A stretch of 64,000 bases of DNA from Campanula takesimana (lineage: Eukaryota; Streptophyta; Magnoliopsida; Asterales; Campanulaceae), in NCBI GenBank assembly GCA_026119855.1, contig JAOWBW010000044.1:930001-994000 (forward strand), given 5' to 3'. The position numbers and the translations under genes are program-made. Position 1 is the stretch's first letter. The number at the start of each line of letters is the position of its first letter. The notes under the pieces are model-generated. The model was not told the origin of the DNA and did not search any database. It saw only the letters and a list, made by a program, of their open reading frames with translations. Shown here in pieces: positions 21,485-33,585 of the stretch.

Positions 21485-21541
21485 AGACTGCACCCGAAGG
21501 TTGCCTACGTTCTTCCAGTATGGAAGCTCAGGTCTCCTTAG
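21485..21541 (-). ncRNA. predicted structured element PK, copy B
   Basis: Minus strand: CTAAG, AGACC, CTTCC/GGAAG (P2, covaried from CCTCC/GGAGG in copy A), CGTAG, ACC-TTCG-GGT (P4) and AGTCT. P1 has one mismatch, P3 keeps AGAC/GTCT. It sits between H2 and the antisense ORF zone. Confidence 0.68.
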
Positions 21542-21586
21542 TTCAAACAAATGAAGACCATTTTTTTTGTGCACCCTGTTATTTGC

Positions 21587-21711
21587 CTAGACCGCCCTTT
21601 CGGGTTTTCAATCTAGCGGGCTTCTTTTTTGCACTCTGCTCTAATTTTTGCCTAAGCCGCCCTTGCAGGTTTTCAACCTAGCAAGCTCTTTTTTTTTTTT
21701 TTTTTTTTTTT
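21587..21711 (-). ncRNA. stem-loops H1 and H2 with A-tract, Tat-B copy
   Basis: On the minus strand: A-tract (21711-21689), H1 21681-21652 (CTAGG...CTTAG, one G-U pair) with AACCTGCAAGGGCGG inside, then H2 21616-21587 (CTAGA...TCTAG) with AACCCGAAAGGGCGG. The same pair is at 47303-47397 and 36348-36445. Confidence 0.7.
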
Positions 21712-21725
21712 ATGTTCTTCATTTG

Positions 21726-22636
21726 TTAAGAGTAGAACTTCTTGAGCTTGTCAAGGTTGACCTCCTTTGGCAATTGATCGCCATCCAAGTCTATGAGTCG
21801 GATTGCACCGCCACTTAATATCTTTTTGACCACATACGGACCGATCCATCGGGGTCCCCATTTCCCAAGGGGCTTCATGGCATTGGGAGGATGTTGTCTT
21901 AGTACCAAGTCTCCCACCTTGTTTTTTCGAGGCTTCACCCTCCTGTTGAAAACCCTTGCCATTCTCTGCTGATAAGCCCTTGTGCGTTTGAACGCTCTTA
22001 GCCTCTTTTCGTTGAGTAGGGATAATTTCTCGTATCGGCTTTGCATCCATTCAACCTCATTGACTTTATTTTCGAGCAAGACTCGCAAACAGGGAACCTC
22101 AAGTTTGACCGGGAGTACGGCTTCAGAACCATAAACCAATGTGTACGGGGTCTCTTTTGTTGCTGACCAGATTCATGTGCGGTAGCCCCACAATGCTAGT
22201 GGTAACTTTTTGGGCCAATATCTTCCAGTGGAGACCATTTTCCGTATGATGGTCTCAATCGTCTTGTTTGCTGCTTCGACCACTCCATTAGCTTGGGGGC
22301 GGTACGGGGATGACTTGTGCTTGGTAATTTTGTAATCGACCAAAATTGCATCCATTTCCTTCTCAAAGTGTGAACCATTGTCGGAGATGATCTCGTGAGG
22401 AATACCGTATCGGCACATGATGCTGTTCTTCATGAATTCGGCCACTTTCTTAGCGTTGAGAACTCGGTAAGCTTGTGCTTCGACCTACTTTGTGAAATAA
22501 TCCACGGCCACTAGAATGAATGATTTTCCATTGCTTCCCGTAGGATGGACTTTGCCGATAATATCTATGCCCCCAATAAGAGAACGGCCACGGTGTATTC
22601 ATGTTGTACAGTTGTGAAGGTGGAGCATGTCGCAAA
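21726..22636 (-). pseudogene. integrase C-terminal two-thirds of Tat-B pol
   Basis: Minus-strand frames with minor breaks: HAPPSQLYNM, TPWPFSYWG, then CRYGIPHEIISDNGSHFEKEMDA (second catalytic Asp), SSPYRPQANGVVEAANKTIETI (Glu), KLPLALWGYRT, VYGSEAVLPVKLEVP, and the C-terminal GPRWIGPYVVKKILSGGAIRLIDLDG ending KLKKFYS. Copia-1 interrupts it at 22636 with GCAAA at the junction. The breaks (stop in VDYFTK*, frame change at PFSYWG) mean it is dead. Chromodomain absent, as expected for Tat. Confidence 0.88.
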
Positions 22637-24080
22637 TGTTGGGTTTCGTAGTAACATGCGCAGCAGAATTAAGCATTTAAAATTTTCATGAAATCCAAAT
22701 CCATAGATCCATTCATATGATTATATCAAATACAACATAATGAATAGTAGGATACTAACCCTTGATGCCTTTGATTTTTCAACCTTGAATTCGGTGGAGG
22801 CTTGAAACTTTGATCATGAACATAAGTTTGAACACGAACTCTTGAAGATGATAAGTTTCATCCTCTAGCGGTATCCACACCACGAACGAATATCAAGAAC
22901 ACTTGATCTTGGTTACTAGACCAAATTATGAAACACGCTTTCACAATTGTAAGAACTATATGGAATTATGAATATTCTTGTTCTTCACTTTTGGGATCTT
23001 AGAACAAGAAAATAACCTCTCAAAACCCTTTGGAGGCACTCACAATAATGTGCTTAATGACTGCTGAAAGGATCCTTAAATAGGTCCTAATCCTTAACCC
23101 TTGGACTTAGGAAACCTAAATCCCATCACAAAATTAAGCTGCAAGTTTACTGGCCCGTCAGCACTGGCACGGTTGTGCTTTATATTCGGCACGGTCGTGC
23201 CAAGCACTTTAACACGGTCGTGCCCTAAAACCAGCACGGTCGTGCCAGACCAGAAAAACCCATTTTTCCATAATTCTAATTCAGTCCTTTAAGATTCGTT
23301 CTATTCGTGTGTGACCCTCTAGGATTACACTAAGTTGGCAATGATTCCAAACATGAACTCATAAGATATGATTAGGTTCTAGCAAACCGTCAAACCTACC
23401 CAAATTGTGTAACTAGATACAAGTTCGCATTCCTTTTAGAACATGTCATAATCGCTTTGTCCACAATGTCTTTGAACAGAAGTCATAGTCAACAAGTCAA
23501 CTTGTTTTGTTCATTACTTTTCTCGATCCCGAATATGTTGATAATACAAATGACATTGATCCAATCAATCCACTTGAGTTTGGCCAAACATTTCATCAAC
23601 ATCATTCCTTCGAGGGGACCAAGCTTGAAATCTCTCCGAAGAGGGACAAATCCATTTAGCTTATTATTCTTCCCTACGTGAATCCGATTATGCCAATCAT
23701 ACCCTTTATAACTACCTGGTTAAAGGTAGCGTTTGAATATGTCAAACATAGTCTTCATCAAGTGGTAGACTATAATAACTTCATGTCCAAGGATTCAAAT
23801 GACATAACTAATATGAGATATATGTACGACATAGACCATGACATAAATCTCATAAAGCGGGTCATGTCCAGTACCTTGTTCCAAACAAGTACCCATAAAT
23901 CTAACATGATCATCCCATAATCATTTAGCCTTTATACTAGTGCTTAACAAGCTCTAGGGACGGAGATTATTATAAGCAAACATGAGCATTAATAATAACC
24001 TAAATATCTCTTCATTAATATGAATATAATGATAACACATACAACGTTTAACAAACGTGCCTAGGGCACCAACACCAACA
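22637..24080 (-). repeat. 3' LTR of copia-1
   Basis: On the minus strand TGTTGGTGTTGG at 24080 to CGAAACCCAACA at 22637, 1444 bp. The copia-2 LTR (30500-31991) is the related copy: blocks around 23290-23940 and 31205-31850 match closely. It contains a four-member GC palindrome array. Confidence 0.9.
23166..23246 (-). repeat. phased GC palindrome array in copia-1 LTR (four copies)
   Basis: GGCACGGTTGTGCT 23166, GGCACGGTCGTGCC 23188, AACACGGTCGTGCC 23211, AGCACGGTCGTGCC 23233. Spacings 22, 23, 22. The consensus is the reverse complement of the Tek-M word GGCACGACCGTGCC although Tekay and copia belong to different superfamilies. Confidence 0.88.
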
Positions 24081-24092
24081 ATCTCCCACTTG
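24081..24092 (-). promoter_or_regulatory. polypurine tract of copia-1
   Basis: CAAGTGGGAGAT on the minus strand directly before the 3' LTR; the same tract precedes the copia-2 LTR at 31992-32003. Confidence 0.85.
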
Positions 24093-26900
24093 CCCTATGC
24101 CCAATTTCCTAGGTATCCAATACCCATGGACCTAACATGACCATCATGTTTATCTTGTGGAAGTCCCTTTGTTAGCGTGTCCGCAACGTTATCATTAGTT
24201 GGTACTCTGAATATATTTATGTTTCCTTTCTCAACGATTTCTTGAACGATATGAAAAACGCCTAAGTACGTGTTTGGATTTAGGATGTGCCCTTGGTTCC
24301 TTTGCTTACTTGATAGCACCACTATTATCACTAATAAGGTCTATTGGATTAGCAATGCTAGGAACCACTTTAAGTTCACCAATGAACTTCTTAATCCAAA
24401 CAGTTTCCCTTGTAGCATCCAATGCAGCAATATACTTAGCTTTAGATGTAGAATTAAGTGACTGTACTCTGCTTGGAACTATTCCAACTTACAGCTTCAC
24501 TATTCAACATAAACACAAAAACAGATTGCGATCTACAATCATCTTTGTCGGTTTGGAAGCTTGCATCCGAGATCATCTTCCATACCTCCATAGATCAAAA
24601 ACGAATCAATAGTCCTTCTCAAGTACTTAAGAATCGCTTTCACAGCCATCCAGTGATTCTCACCGGGGTCGGATTGATATCTACTCGTCATACTCCAAGC
24701 ATTAGATATATCCGGCTTAGTACTTATCATGGAATGGTGGATCCAATTGCCGAAGCAAATGGCATCTCACTCATTTTCTCATTCTCATATTTTGTCTTAG
24801 GACATTGAGACTTGCTTAGAGAAACTCCATGTATCATTGGCAACTGTCCTCTCTTAGAATTTTCCATGTGGAATCTTCTAATGACCTTGTCAATGTATGT
24901 ACTTTGGCTTACACCGATTTAGCTTCCTTGATCTATCTCTGTAGATCTTAATGCCAAGGACATATGTGGCTTCATCCATATGTTTCATTGCGAAACACTT
25001 TCTTAACAAAGTCTTTACAGACTGACGTATAGGAATGTCGTTTCCAATGAGTAATATGTTGTCCACATATAAGATAAGGAGTAGCACTATGCTCCCACTA
25101 ATACTATGCTCCCACTAATCTTCTTGTATATACAAGATTCATCTTCGTTCTTGATGAAGCCAAATTCTTTGATTCATCAAACAGAGATTCCAACCCTAGA
25201 ATCTTGCTTCAATCCATCTCATGGATATCCGCAACTTAGAATTTTCCTTAACTATCAAAACCTTTAGGCTGTATCCAATACATCCTTAAGTGAGTTCCTG
25301 TTAGAGAACGCTGTTTTGACATCCATCTGTCAAATTTCATATTCCAAATATGAAGATATGATCATGAGAATTCTAGTATATTCCTTGCTACCCATGTAGG
25401 TTTTCTCCAAGAAAACTCAATCCCATCCTTTTGTTTTTACACCTTAGGTTAGAATGATCAAGTTCCAAACTTGATTATCATACATGGATTGCCTTTTAGA
25501 TTTTATGACTCCAAGTCATTAATCTAAATGTGAAGCGGACACTGCATTTTGATAGGTGGTAAATTTGTCATTCTCAATGAGCTTTACCTCAATACTTTCT
25601 ATTTCGAAATATCAAATATTTCTTGTAATAGATTGTATCCTATCATGTATGCAAGTACTTGTATATTTTGAACGGATTTTCACAATCCATTGTGAAAGTT
25701 TGTTCAACTTCCATCTTAGGTTAAATGCCATTTTCTGGGTCTCAAACCATTCGAGATATATTTTACTCCCACTGGTTCTTTTAGAGATAAGCAACTTATC
25801 TAGAAAAGTATCATCATAAGCAACAAATTATTTGTTTCTTATTAGTAAAATAATATCCTCAAGTTTTCTTAAAATATCCCATGAAAATATATTTATTAGA
25901 TTTAAATGTGAGTGTGTCCCAGACAACTCCTTTCCAAAAAGGTCTCACCGTCTTAAATCTTTATGAATGACAAACTGAGTTTTCTTTCACTTTTAACCTC
26001 TTTTGATGGAACTTAAATTAGTGTAATTATAGCGGTTTCCAATACATAACCCCAAAATAAATAATGAAAGATCAATCTGACGTTATCATCTAATGAACCC
26101 TATCCAATAAGATTCTTTACCTCCACGCAGACACATCATTCCAAATGGTGATCTTGGTGAAGTTAATTGTGAAACTATTTCACAACCTTAACGATGACTG
26201 TCAAATTCTTGGTTTAATTATTCATCATCATGATCCAATCAGAATCTTTAAATAGTTTTACCAAGTACAACCGAAATTCTCTTTTATTTTTTTTATTTTT
26301 TTTTTTTTTTTTTAACATTGCTTCTTAATGCACCGTATACATAGAAATGTATTAGGTCAAGTAAGATGTTAGCCTTTCACCAATCATAGTAAAAGATGTT
26401 TTGGTCCAAGAAAATAAGTCTTGCATAAATCATATGATTCCAAATCATATGATTTTAAAACTGCGTCCCATGAAATTTTAGATATGCATTTCTCATTTAT
26501 TTGATCAAAATAATAATGCATAAAGAATTTTAATTATTTATGTTATAGCCTTTATTACTTTGTTCTTCAAGATTTAGGATATAAGATTTATTTGTATGAT
26601 AACACAATGAAGTAAATCATAATAAATAAAGCACTTTTCTTATTCCAAATAAGAAATAAATATCATTCATTATCTTATAACAAAATAATATTTTCTATTT
26701 CATTAGTAAAGTCACTTCACAAGTATTCGACGATCAATGTTGCAACTATTGCATCATTACCATTCATAGATCAAACTTTACTATAAGTAGTCTTTCAATT
26801 TACTAATTATTGCACATTTATACAAATGTGGGATCCATTTCCGGTATCCAATACCCAATAATTAAGGTTAGAAAGATTAATTTATAACATAAATATCCCG
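24093..26900 (-). pseudogene. copia-1 pol (integrase, RT, RNase H), heavily decayed
   Basis: Fragments in the copia order: RNase H end (24331-24095, VPTNDNVADTLTKGLP), RT/RNase H linker (24730-24539, SMTSRYQSDPGENHW), RT palm (25087-24890, LYVDNILLIGND, where copia-2 has LYVDDILLIGND, so the second catalytic Asp is lost), then integrase traces to about 26500 that match copia-2 at nucleotide level. Many stops and indels. Copia-type order has integrase before RT. Confidence 0.8.
26281..26313. repeat. T-tract in copia-1
   Basis: Nearly pure run of T within the decayed integrase region; low complexity. Confidence 0.8.
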
Positions 26901-27083
26901 AGTGGTAGTCCCACTACCATTCCATTTGTTGATCGTCCAAAATTTTGACTACAATTCTAAATGGTCAATCCAATTGATATTTTACCAAATTGCATCAATT
27001 ACAGTTATAATTTTAACCACAATTATTTCCTTTAGGTTTGAAAACTTTTGTCTTACCTTTCTTTTGGCACTTGGCCCTTTCCA

Positions 27084-27697
27084 TCATGAACCATGAGCAC
27101 TGGAGAGCCTTTCTCCATTATCTTCATCTCCGCAGTTTGTAACCATATCATGCAACTCGGAGAGATTCTTATGCATTCCAAGCATGTTATAGTTCATCAC
27201 AAAGTGATTGTAACTCTTAGGCAATGAATTAAGAATAAGATCCATGTCTAGCTCCAATCCAATTGGACTGCCAAGTTTCTCAAGATACTCTACGTAGCCT
27301 TTCTTCTTAAGCATGTGAGGTTCCACTCATTGCCCTTCACTCCTTTTGCAAGAAGTGAATGCAACAATGGTTTTATACCTACCTTTCCTAGATTGCTCTT
27401 AAAACATGTCTCTTAACTCCACGCCTATCTAATAGGCTTCCAAAAGTTCCAAACTTTGTTGGAGTTTTGAGCACATAATCGCGAGCATGAGACAACTCAC
27501 ATCACTAGAATCATACTCATGTTTCTTGTGATTGTTTCCTCCGCCCTAGGGGCATTGGCTTTGGGTTCCTTTAGGAATAGTCCTATCAAAAATGTACAAC
27601 CCTTCTTTTGCCCTAGAACGATTCTTAGGCTCAGGATCCAATCCATGAAGTTTGTACCATTCTCTTGATGCTTATCCTTATCAAGGATTGATCGCAA
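27084..27697 (-). pseudogene. copia-1 gag fragments
   Basis: MRSILDKDKHQENGTNFMDW...LRIVLGQKK (27697-27497) and LEKLGSPIGLELDMDLILNSLPKSYNHFVMNYNML (27326-27084) match the usual copia Gag (UBN2 type) pattern of FxxWxxxLRxVL and LPxSYxxFVMNY. Between them the frame is lost. Confidence 0.8.
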
Positions 27698-28439
27698 CGA
27701 AGTTAGTTGTCATAATCTACAACTCATGCAAAATTTCCAATTACAAGTACCAATCTCATTAAAGAGATAAATGATGTATTTTCCAAAAATACTCCTACTA
27801 AATTACATAACCTTCTTATACATCCAATGTATAATATAATTTAAATGGGCTAAGATCCAACTTTAATTTAATTTCAAGTACGCTTTGGCGCACCGCTCAA
27901 AATCAAATTAATTAGGTAGACAACCCTGTCAATCATATCTCATATGACTCTTAGATCCTTTTCTGAGATTCTTTTAAAATCTGGGCTAAGATCCAACTTT
28001 AATTTAACATTGAGTCCGCTTTGGCGGACCGCTCAAAATCAAATTAATTAGGTAGACAAACATGTCAATCATATCCCATATGACTCTTAGAAATCCAATT
28101 TCAAAAGCATGTTTAATCTCATCTTTGCCTTAGGCCCAAAACTGTTTTGACATCTAATTAAGCCCAACCATTTTAAACGCATAGGAAACTCTTATTCACT
28201 CATCTTTCTCATACAAGAATAAAATCAATTAACCTCGTTTTGGCGAGCCCACATGAAAATACCAGTGTACTTACAAGTGTTTTAATCATGGCGTGGCAAG
28301 AGGACTTAAATTTTTTAAGGAGGTTCATCACCATATAGCATACAACATATTTATGAGCACATAAGATAAGCATGTTACGCATCAAGTTTAGCCACTAAAT
28401 TAATCATCATTAATTAAAGCATAATATTTATGTGTCATT
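27698..28439 (-). other. copia-1 leader with a 136-bp spaced direct repeat
   Basis: A unit starting GGGCTAAGATCCAACTTTAA occurs at 27847 and 27983 (about 110 bases similar in each, both ending CATATGACTCTTAGA). Each contains CTTTGGCG-x-ACCGCTCAAA, a GC-rich word in an A/T-rich context. Non-coding. I cannot find a copia 5' LTR or primer site at its right end. Confidence 0.6.
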
Positions 28440-28995
28440 AGTTTCTCTATAATCATGAGGCTGAGACATGTATTTCACAGTTATCACACATGAATTTGAA
28501 AATAATAACTGAGACATTCATTTCACAGTTGGTAACACATGAGTCTGAGTTTAATAACTGAGACATTGATTTCACATTTATGTGATTTCACAATTGTGTC
28601 ATTTTTTCATTTTTTACTTGTAAAATCATTTATCAATTGAGTTCATAGTTGTATGTACACATTATGTGATTTCACAATTGTCTGATGCTATATAACTTTT
28701 ACAAATTAAGATATTCATTTCTCATTTGTTCATAAGTGAGTATAAAAACTGATAAAATCATCTCTCAGTTTTTCCCAATTATTATAATAACCGAGACATT
28801 TATTTCACAGTTGTTCACACATGAGTTGGAGTTTAATAACTGAGACATTGATCTAACAGTTGTACACACATGAGTTTGAGTTTAATAACTGAAACATTCA
28901 TTTCACGGTTGTTCACAATTAATACTCAATTACTCAGATATTAAAATTGAGACTTTAATTTCTGATTTGTTGATAATTGAGTATTAAGCTGAGAT
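28440..28995. repeat. degenerate A/T-rich tandem repeat
   Basis: Roughly 60-70 bp units containing TTTAATAACTGAGACATT, TTCACAGTTGTTCACACATG and GAGTT, clearest at 28495-28580 and 28785-28930. Unit length and identity vary. Confidence 0.65.
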
Positions 28996-29292
28996 ATTTA
29001 TTGGGATATTAATCATTACAAAAAATATGAAGAAGCCAACAAAATATTAAATAACTAAATAAATAAAAAATGATCTGTGAACTCAAAAAAGCCTTGAAAT
29101 CCCCAACCAAATCACCACTCATCACCACTGTCACCCCTAAAAGCTATTCTTGACAAGCTGTTTGCAGCACTTGTAGGCCACCGATGATCCTTCCACCATG
29201 AACCCCCAAAAGCTACAAAATTGCAGCAACAGAAGCTCAAAATCCTTTAAAAACTCCATGCATAAGTTTCCAGACAACCAACACATAAATAA
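28996..29292. other. low-copy-looking sequence, left of MITE
   Basis: Matches no other part of the window and has no retroelement hallmarks. No ORF of note. Possibly host DNA or an unknown older repeat. Confidence 0.4.
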
Positions 29293-29294
29293 TA

Positions 29295-29530
29295 CTCCCT
29301 CTGTCCCACCTGAAATAGGATTTTAGTAGCTTTTTTTATACTTTGATCATATAATTTAAATAAGAAACAATTATCCTAATATAAATTTAATTTTTTTTAT
29401 AGAGAGTACTATTACTTATGATACAATTACAATTTTTAAATTTTTATTTGGATTATTATATTTTCTTCAAAAGATTTGGTCAAAGTAAAGTCAAGTTTAT
29501 CAAAATCTTATTTCGGGTGGGACGGAGGAG
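29295..29530. mobile_element. Stowaway-like MITE (Tc1/mariner type)
   Basis: 236 bp, TA target duplication at 29293-29294 and 29531-29532. Terminal inverted repeats CTCCCTCTGTCCCACCTGAA and, from the other end, CTCCTCCGTCCCACCCGAAA, extending about 30 bp with few mismatches. Non-coding, A/T-rich centre. This is the well-known Stowaway end sequence. Confidence 0.92.
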
Positions 29531-30189
29531 TATAACCTTACGTTGGATTTTAATCCACTCAAAAATCACATAGCATTATTAGACAAAAATTACTCACTAA
29601 ATAGAACACTAACTACTCCAATTGGAGTAAATCCTCACCAGAAGTATCACGAAATCGCGAATCCCAGTTAGCTGCCGAGAAAATGCAGGACAAACACAGT
29701 AACAAATATGTGAATCCAAGAACGTACCCTAGATTATCATAGAACCAACTAAACACCAAAAAACATGAAAATCATAACAAAATTTCATTCATCTACACTG
29801 AAATTTGTCAAGTAAAGATGCGGAACAGTTAATTTACAAGAACCTCAAGAGGAAAAAATAAAATTCACGAGTACGGCGTTGGATATTAGTTCGTGCGCTG
29901 GAGACGAGTCCGTTCTTGGACTGATCACTGACGCCGTTGGCAACTCCGATTGTTTGGTGTTCGTAAGAGTTGAAGAGCGAGGGGGCGAGGGTTTAAAGCG
30001 ATTTGGGGAGGAGGGGGAAAAGATGCCATATATATGTGTGAGAAGCGAGGGTAGTTTTGACATTTACAATTTAGTAAGGACTTTAAGGGAGTATTGATTT
30101 CAACTAAGGGATCCTAAGGTAAAAAAGCAAAAGTGTTGTTTTTATTGGCAAATTCCATTATGTCTCAGGGATTTATTGGTAAAAATCCC
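29531..30189. other. low-copy-looking sequence, right of MITE
   Basis: Contains overlapping short frames on both strands (29845-30063 minus, 29879-30097 plus) in a locally GC-rich patch that looks like the 5' end of a gene (minus-strand Ser/Pro-rich start), but nothing identifies a product. It ends where a copia LTR fragment starts. Confidence 0.35.
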
Positions 30190-30499
30190 TAGATCCATTC
30201 ATATGATTATATCAAATACAACATAATGAATAGTAGGATACTAACCCTTGATGCCTTTGATTTTGCAAACTTGAATTCGGTTGAGGCTTGAAACTTTGAT
30301 CACGAACATAAGTTTGAACAGGAACTCTTGAAGATGATAAGTTTCATCCCCTAGCGGTATCCACACCACGAACGAATATCAAGAACACTTGATCTTGGTT
30401 GCTAGAACAAATTATGAAACACGCTTTCACAATTGTAAGAACTATATGGAATTATGAATATTCTTTTTCTTCACTTTTGGGATCTTAGAACAAGAAAAT
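30190..30499 (-). repeat. copia-1-type LTR fragment
   Basis: Nearly identical to 22697-23004 of the copia-1 LTR (aatccctagatccattcata... to ...gatcttagaacaagaaaat). The last ~60 bases of the LTR are missing at its left and the remainder is cut by copia-2 at 30500. It could be part of the lost 5' LTR of copia-1 or a separate solo LTR. Confidence 0.85.
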
Positions 30500-31991
30500 T
30501 GTTGGGTTTCCAAGTAACATGCGCAGCGGAATATAGCAATAAAATTTTAAGAAACCCAAAGCCATGGATCCGTTCATATGATTAAATCAAATACAGCATA
30601 ATGAATAAAGGAAAAACTAACCCTTGATGACTATCAAAGTTTTCTTTGATCTTGGTGGAGAAACTTGAAACTTTATCACGGACAAAATCACGAACTTTGT
30701 AGATGATGAAATTCACCCTCTAGCGGTGTCCACACTTCGAACGAATATCAAGAGGCTCCTTGATCTTTGTTGCTAGACCAATAATTATGAAACACACTTT
30801 CACAATTTAATAAAGAACTATATGGAATTTATTTGTGAATTATTTTGTTCCTCAATCAAGGATATCTTAGAACAAATTAAAATCTCTCTCAAACTCTTTG
30901 AGACTCACAAAAGCACTTGTAAGGATGGTCTGGCCGAATTGGGGTTTTTATACACAATTAAGACCTATTCCAAATAGGTAACTTGTGCCAAAAACCTTTC
31001 CTAATCGAATTAGGAATTTTTCTGTCGGCATACCGGGCGCCCGCCTGGTCCAACCCAGGCGCCCGCTCATTTGACCAGAAGGTCCAGGTCTTTCAGAATT
31101 CATTCAGGCGCCCGCCTGGTCTAACCCAAGCGCCCGCTTGGTTGACCAAGAAGCCCAGAATTTTTCCAGAAATTCCTTGGAGGTCCTTCGACCCTAAATT
31201 CCAATATAGTCCTCTTATTTAAGATTCGTTCTATTGTGTGTGACCCTCTAGGATTATACTAAGTTGGCAATGGGCTCAAACATGATCCCATAAGATATGA
31301 TTAGGTTCTAGCAAACCGTCATACCTACCCAAATAGTATAACTACCTTTAGAATATGTCATAATCCTTTTGTCCACGATGTCATTGAACACAAGTCATGG
31401 TCAAACAATCAACTTGTTTTTGTTCAATACTTTCTCGATTCTGAATATGTTGATAATTCAAATGCTATTGATCCAATCAATCCATTTGAGTCTGGCCGAA
31501 CATTTCATTAACATCATTCCTTCGAGGGGCCCAAGCTTGACATCTCTCCGTGGAGGGACAAATCCATTTAGCTTATTATTCTTCCCAACGGGAATCCGAT
31601 TATGCCAATCATACCCTTTATAACTACCGTGTTAAGGTAGCATTTGAATATGTCAAACACAATGTTCATCAAGTGGAAGACTATAATAACTTCATGTCTA
31701 AGGATTCAAATGACATAACTAATAGGAGATATATGTACAACATAGACCATGACATAAATCTCATACAGCGGGTCATGTCCAGTACCTTGTTCCAAACAAG
31801 TACCCATAAATCTAACATGATCATCCCATGATCAATTAGCATTTATACTAGTGCTTAACAAGTACTAGGGACGGAGATTATTATAAGTAAACATGAACAA
31901 CAATAATAATCAAAACATCTCTTTATTGATATGAAATAAATGATAACAATTACAACGTTTATTAAACGTGCCTAGGGCACCACTACCAACA
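30500..31991 (-). repeat. 3' LTR of copia-2
   Basis: TGTTGGTAGTGG at 31991 to GGAAACCCAACA at 30500 on the minus strand, 1492 bp. Followed on the internal side by CAAGTGGGAGAT. Its palindrome array uses a different word from copia-1 at the equivalent place. Confidence 0.92.
31034..31141 (-). repeat. phased GC palindrome array in copia-2 LTR (four copies)
   Basis: GGGCGCCCGCCTGG 31035, AGGCGCCCGCTCAT 31057, AGGCGCCCGCCTGG 31106, AAGCGCCCGCTTGG 31128. Spacings 22, 49, 22: two pairs, as in the Tekay LTR at 8195-8301. It occupies the same LTR segment as the copia-1 array but with another palindrome. Confidence 0.88.
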
Positions 31992-33555
31992 ATCTCCCAC
32001 TTGCCCTAGGCCCAATCTCCCATGTATCTAATACCCATGGACCTAACATGACCATCATGTTTAGCTTATGGAAGTCCCTTTGTTAGCGGGTCCACAACAT
32101 TGTCATCAGTAGGTACTCTGCATATATTTACGTCTCCCCTATCAACGATCTCTCGAATGATATGAAAACGCCTAAGTATGTGTTTGGATTTCTGATGTGC
32201 TCTTGGTTCCTTTGCTTGAGCAATAGCACCATTATTATCACAATAAAGGTCTATTGGATTAGCAATACTAGGAACCACTTCAAGTTCAGTTATGAACTTC
32301 TTAATCCAAACAGCTTCCTTTGCAGCATCCGATGCAGCAATATACTCAGCTTTTGTTGTAGAATCAGCGGTTGTACTTTGCTTGGAACTCTTCCAGCTTA
32401 CAGCTCCACCATTTAACATAAACACAAAACCCGATTGCGATTGGCTATCATCTTTGTCGGTTTGGAAGCTTGCATCCGTGTAACCATTTACTACGAGATC
32501 ATCTTCCATTCCTCCATAGACCAAAAACGAGTCTTTAGTTCTTCTCAAGTACTTAAGAATCGCTTTTACAGCTATCCAGTGATTTTCGCCAGGGTCGGAT
32601 TGGTATCTACTTGTCATGCTCAAAGCATAAGATACATCCGGCCTAGTACAAATCATGGTATACATGATGGACCCAATTGCCGAAGCATATGGAACATCAT
32701 TCATTTTCTCACGCTCATCGTTTGTCTTAGGACATTGAGTCTTGCTTAGAGAAACTCCATGTAACACGGGCAATGTGCCTCTCTTAGAATTTTCCATACG
32801 GAATCTTCTAATGACCTTGTCAATGTATGTACTTTGGCTTAAACCAAGTAGCCTCCTTGATCTATCTCTATAGATCTTAATGCCAAGTATATATGCGGCT
32901 TCACCCATATCCTTCATTGCGAAGCACTTTCCTAACCAACTCTTCACAGACTGAAGTGTAGGAATGTCGTTTCCAATGAGTAATATGTCATCCACGTATA
33001 AAATAAGGAATAGCACTATGCTCCCACTAATCTTCTTGTATACACAAGGCTCATCTTCGTTCTTGATGAATCCAAACTCTTTGACCGATTCATCAAAACG
33101 GAGATTCCAACTCCTTGAAGCTTGCTTCAATCCATAGATGGATCTCTGCAATTTGCATACCTTAGAATCTTGTTCAAAACCTTCTGGTTGTGTCATATAC
33201 ACATCCTCTTGGAGTTTTACATTAGGAAAGAGGTTTTGACGTCCATCTGCCATATTTCATAGTCATGATATGCGGCAATGGCAAGAAAAATTCTTATAGA
33301 CTTGATCATTGTTACGGGTGAAAAGGTCTCATCATAGTCAATACCATGAACTTGCCTATAACCTTTCGCTACAAGCCTAGCTTTGTAAGTATGCACCTTC
33401 CCATCCATGTCAGTCTTCTTCTTGAAGACCCATTTGCATCCTATGGTTTTTACACCTTCGGGCGCATCAATCAAATTCCAAACTTGATTGTCTTGCATGG
33501 ATTGTAATTCGGATTCCATGGCTCCAAGCCACTTGTCTGAATCAGGAGAAGACAT
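31992..33555 (-). pseudogene. copia-2 reverse transcriptase and RNase H
   Basis: RT N-terminal part 33555-33217 (WVFKKKTDMDGKVHTYKARL, GIDYDETFSPV, IWQMDVKTSFL), a one-base frame change near 33225-33240, then RT to RNase H 33253-32066: SIYGLKQASRSWN, LYVDDILLIG (32987-32998, catalytic YVDD intact), YTDASFQTDKDDSQSQSGFV, TKAEYIAASDAAKEAVWIKK and KHILRRFHIIREIV. A stop at 32066-32068 precedes the last conserved residues. It would copy element RNA to DNA; the frame change and stops make it non-functional as it stands. Confidence 0.9.
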
Positions 33556-33585
33556 CGCCTCTTGGTAGGTTGACGGTTCATCATT

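Larger units (their letters stand above)
16496..22636 (-). mobile_element. Tat-B: Tat-lineage element, 5' part lost to copia insertion
   Basis: Order on the minus strand: integrase end (22636-21726), stem-loops H1 and H2, PK, a region holding two plus-strand (antisense) ORF zones, a 54-bp tandem array, pre-LTR block, LTR. The gag, PR, RT and 5' LTR are not in the window: copia-1 interrupts integrase at 22636. Same layout as Tat-A 47000-50906. Confidence 0.82.

Noticed and set aside
29845..30097. Overlapping frames on both strands in the low-copy island
   Set aside because: Too short, no domain, no splice or conservation evidence; recorded only as possible gene-flank sequence.
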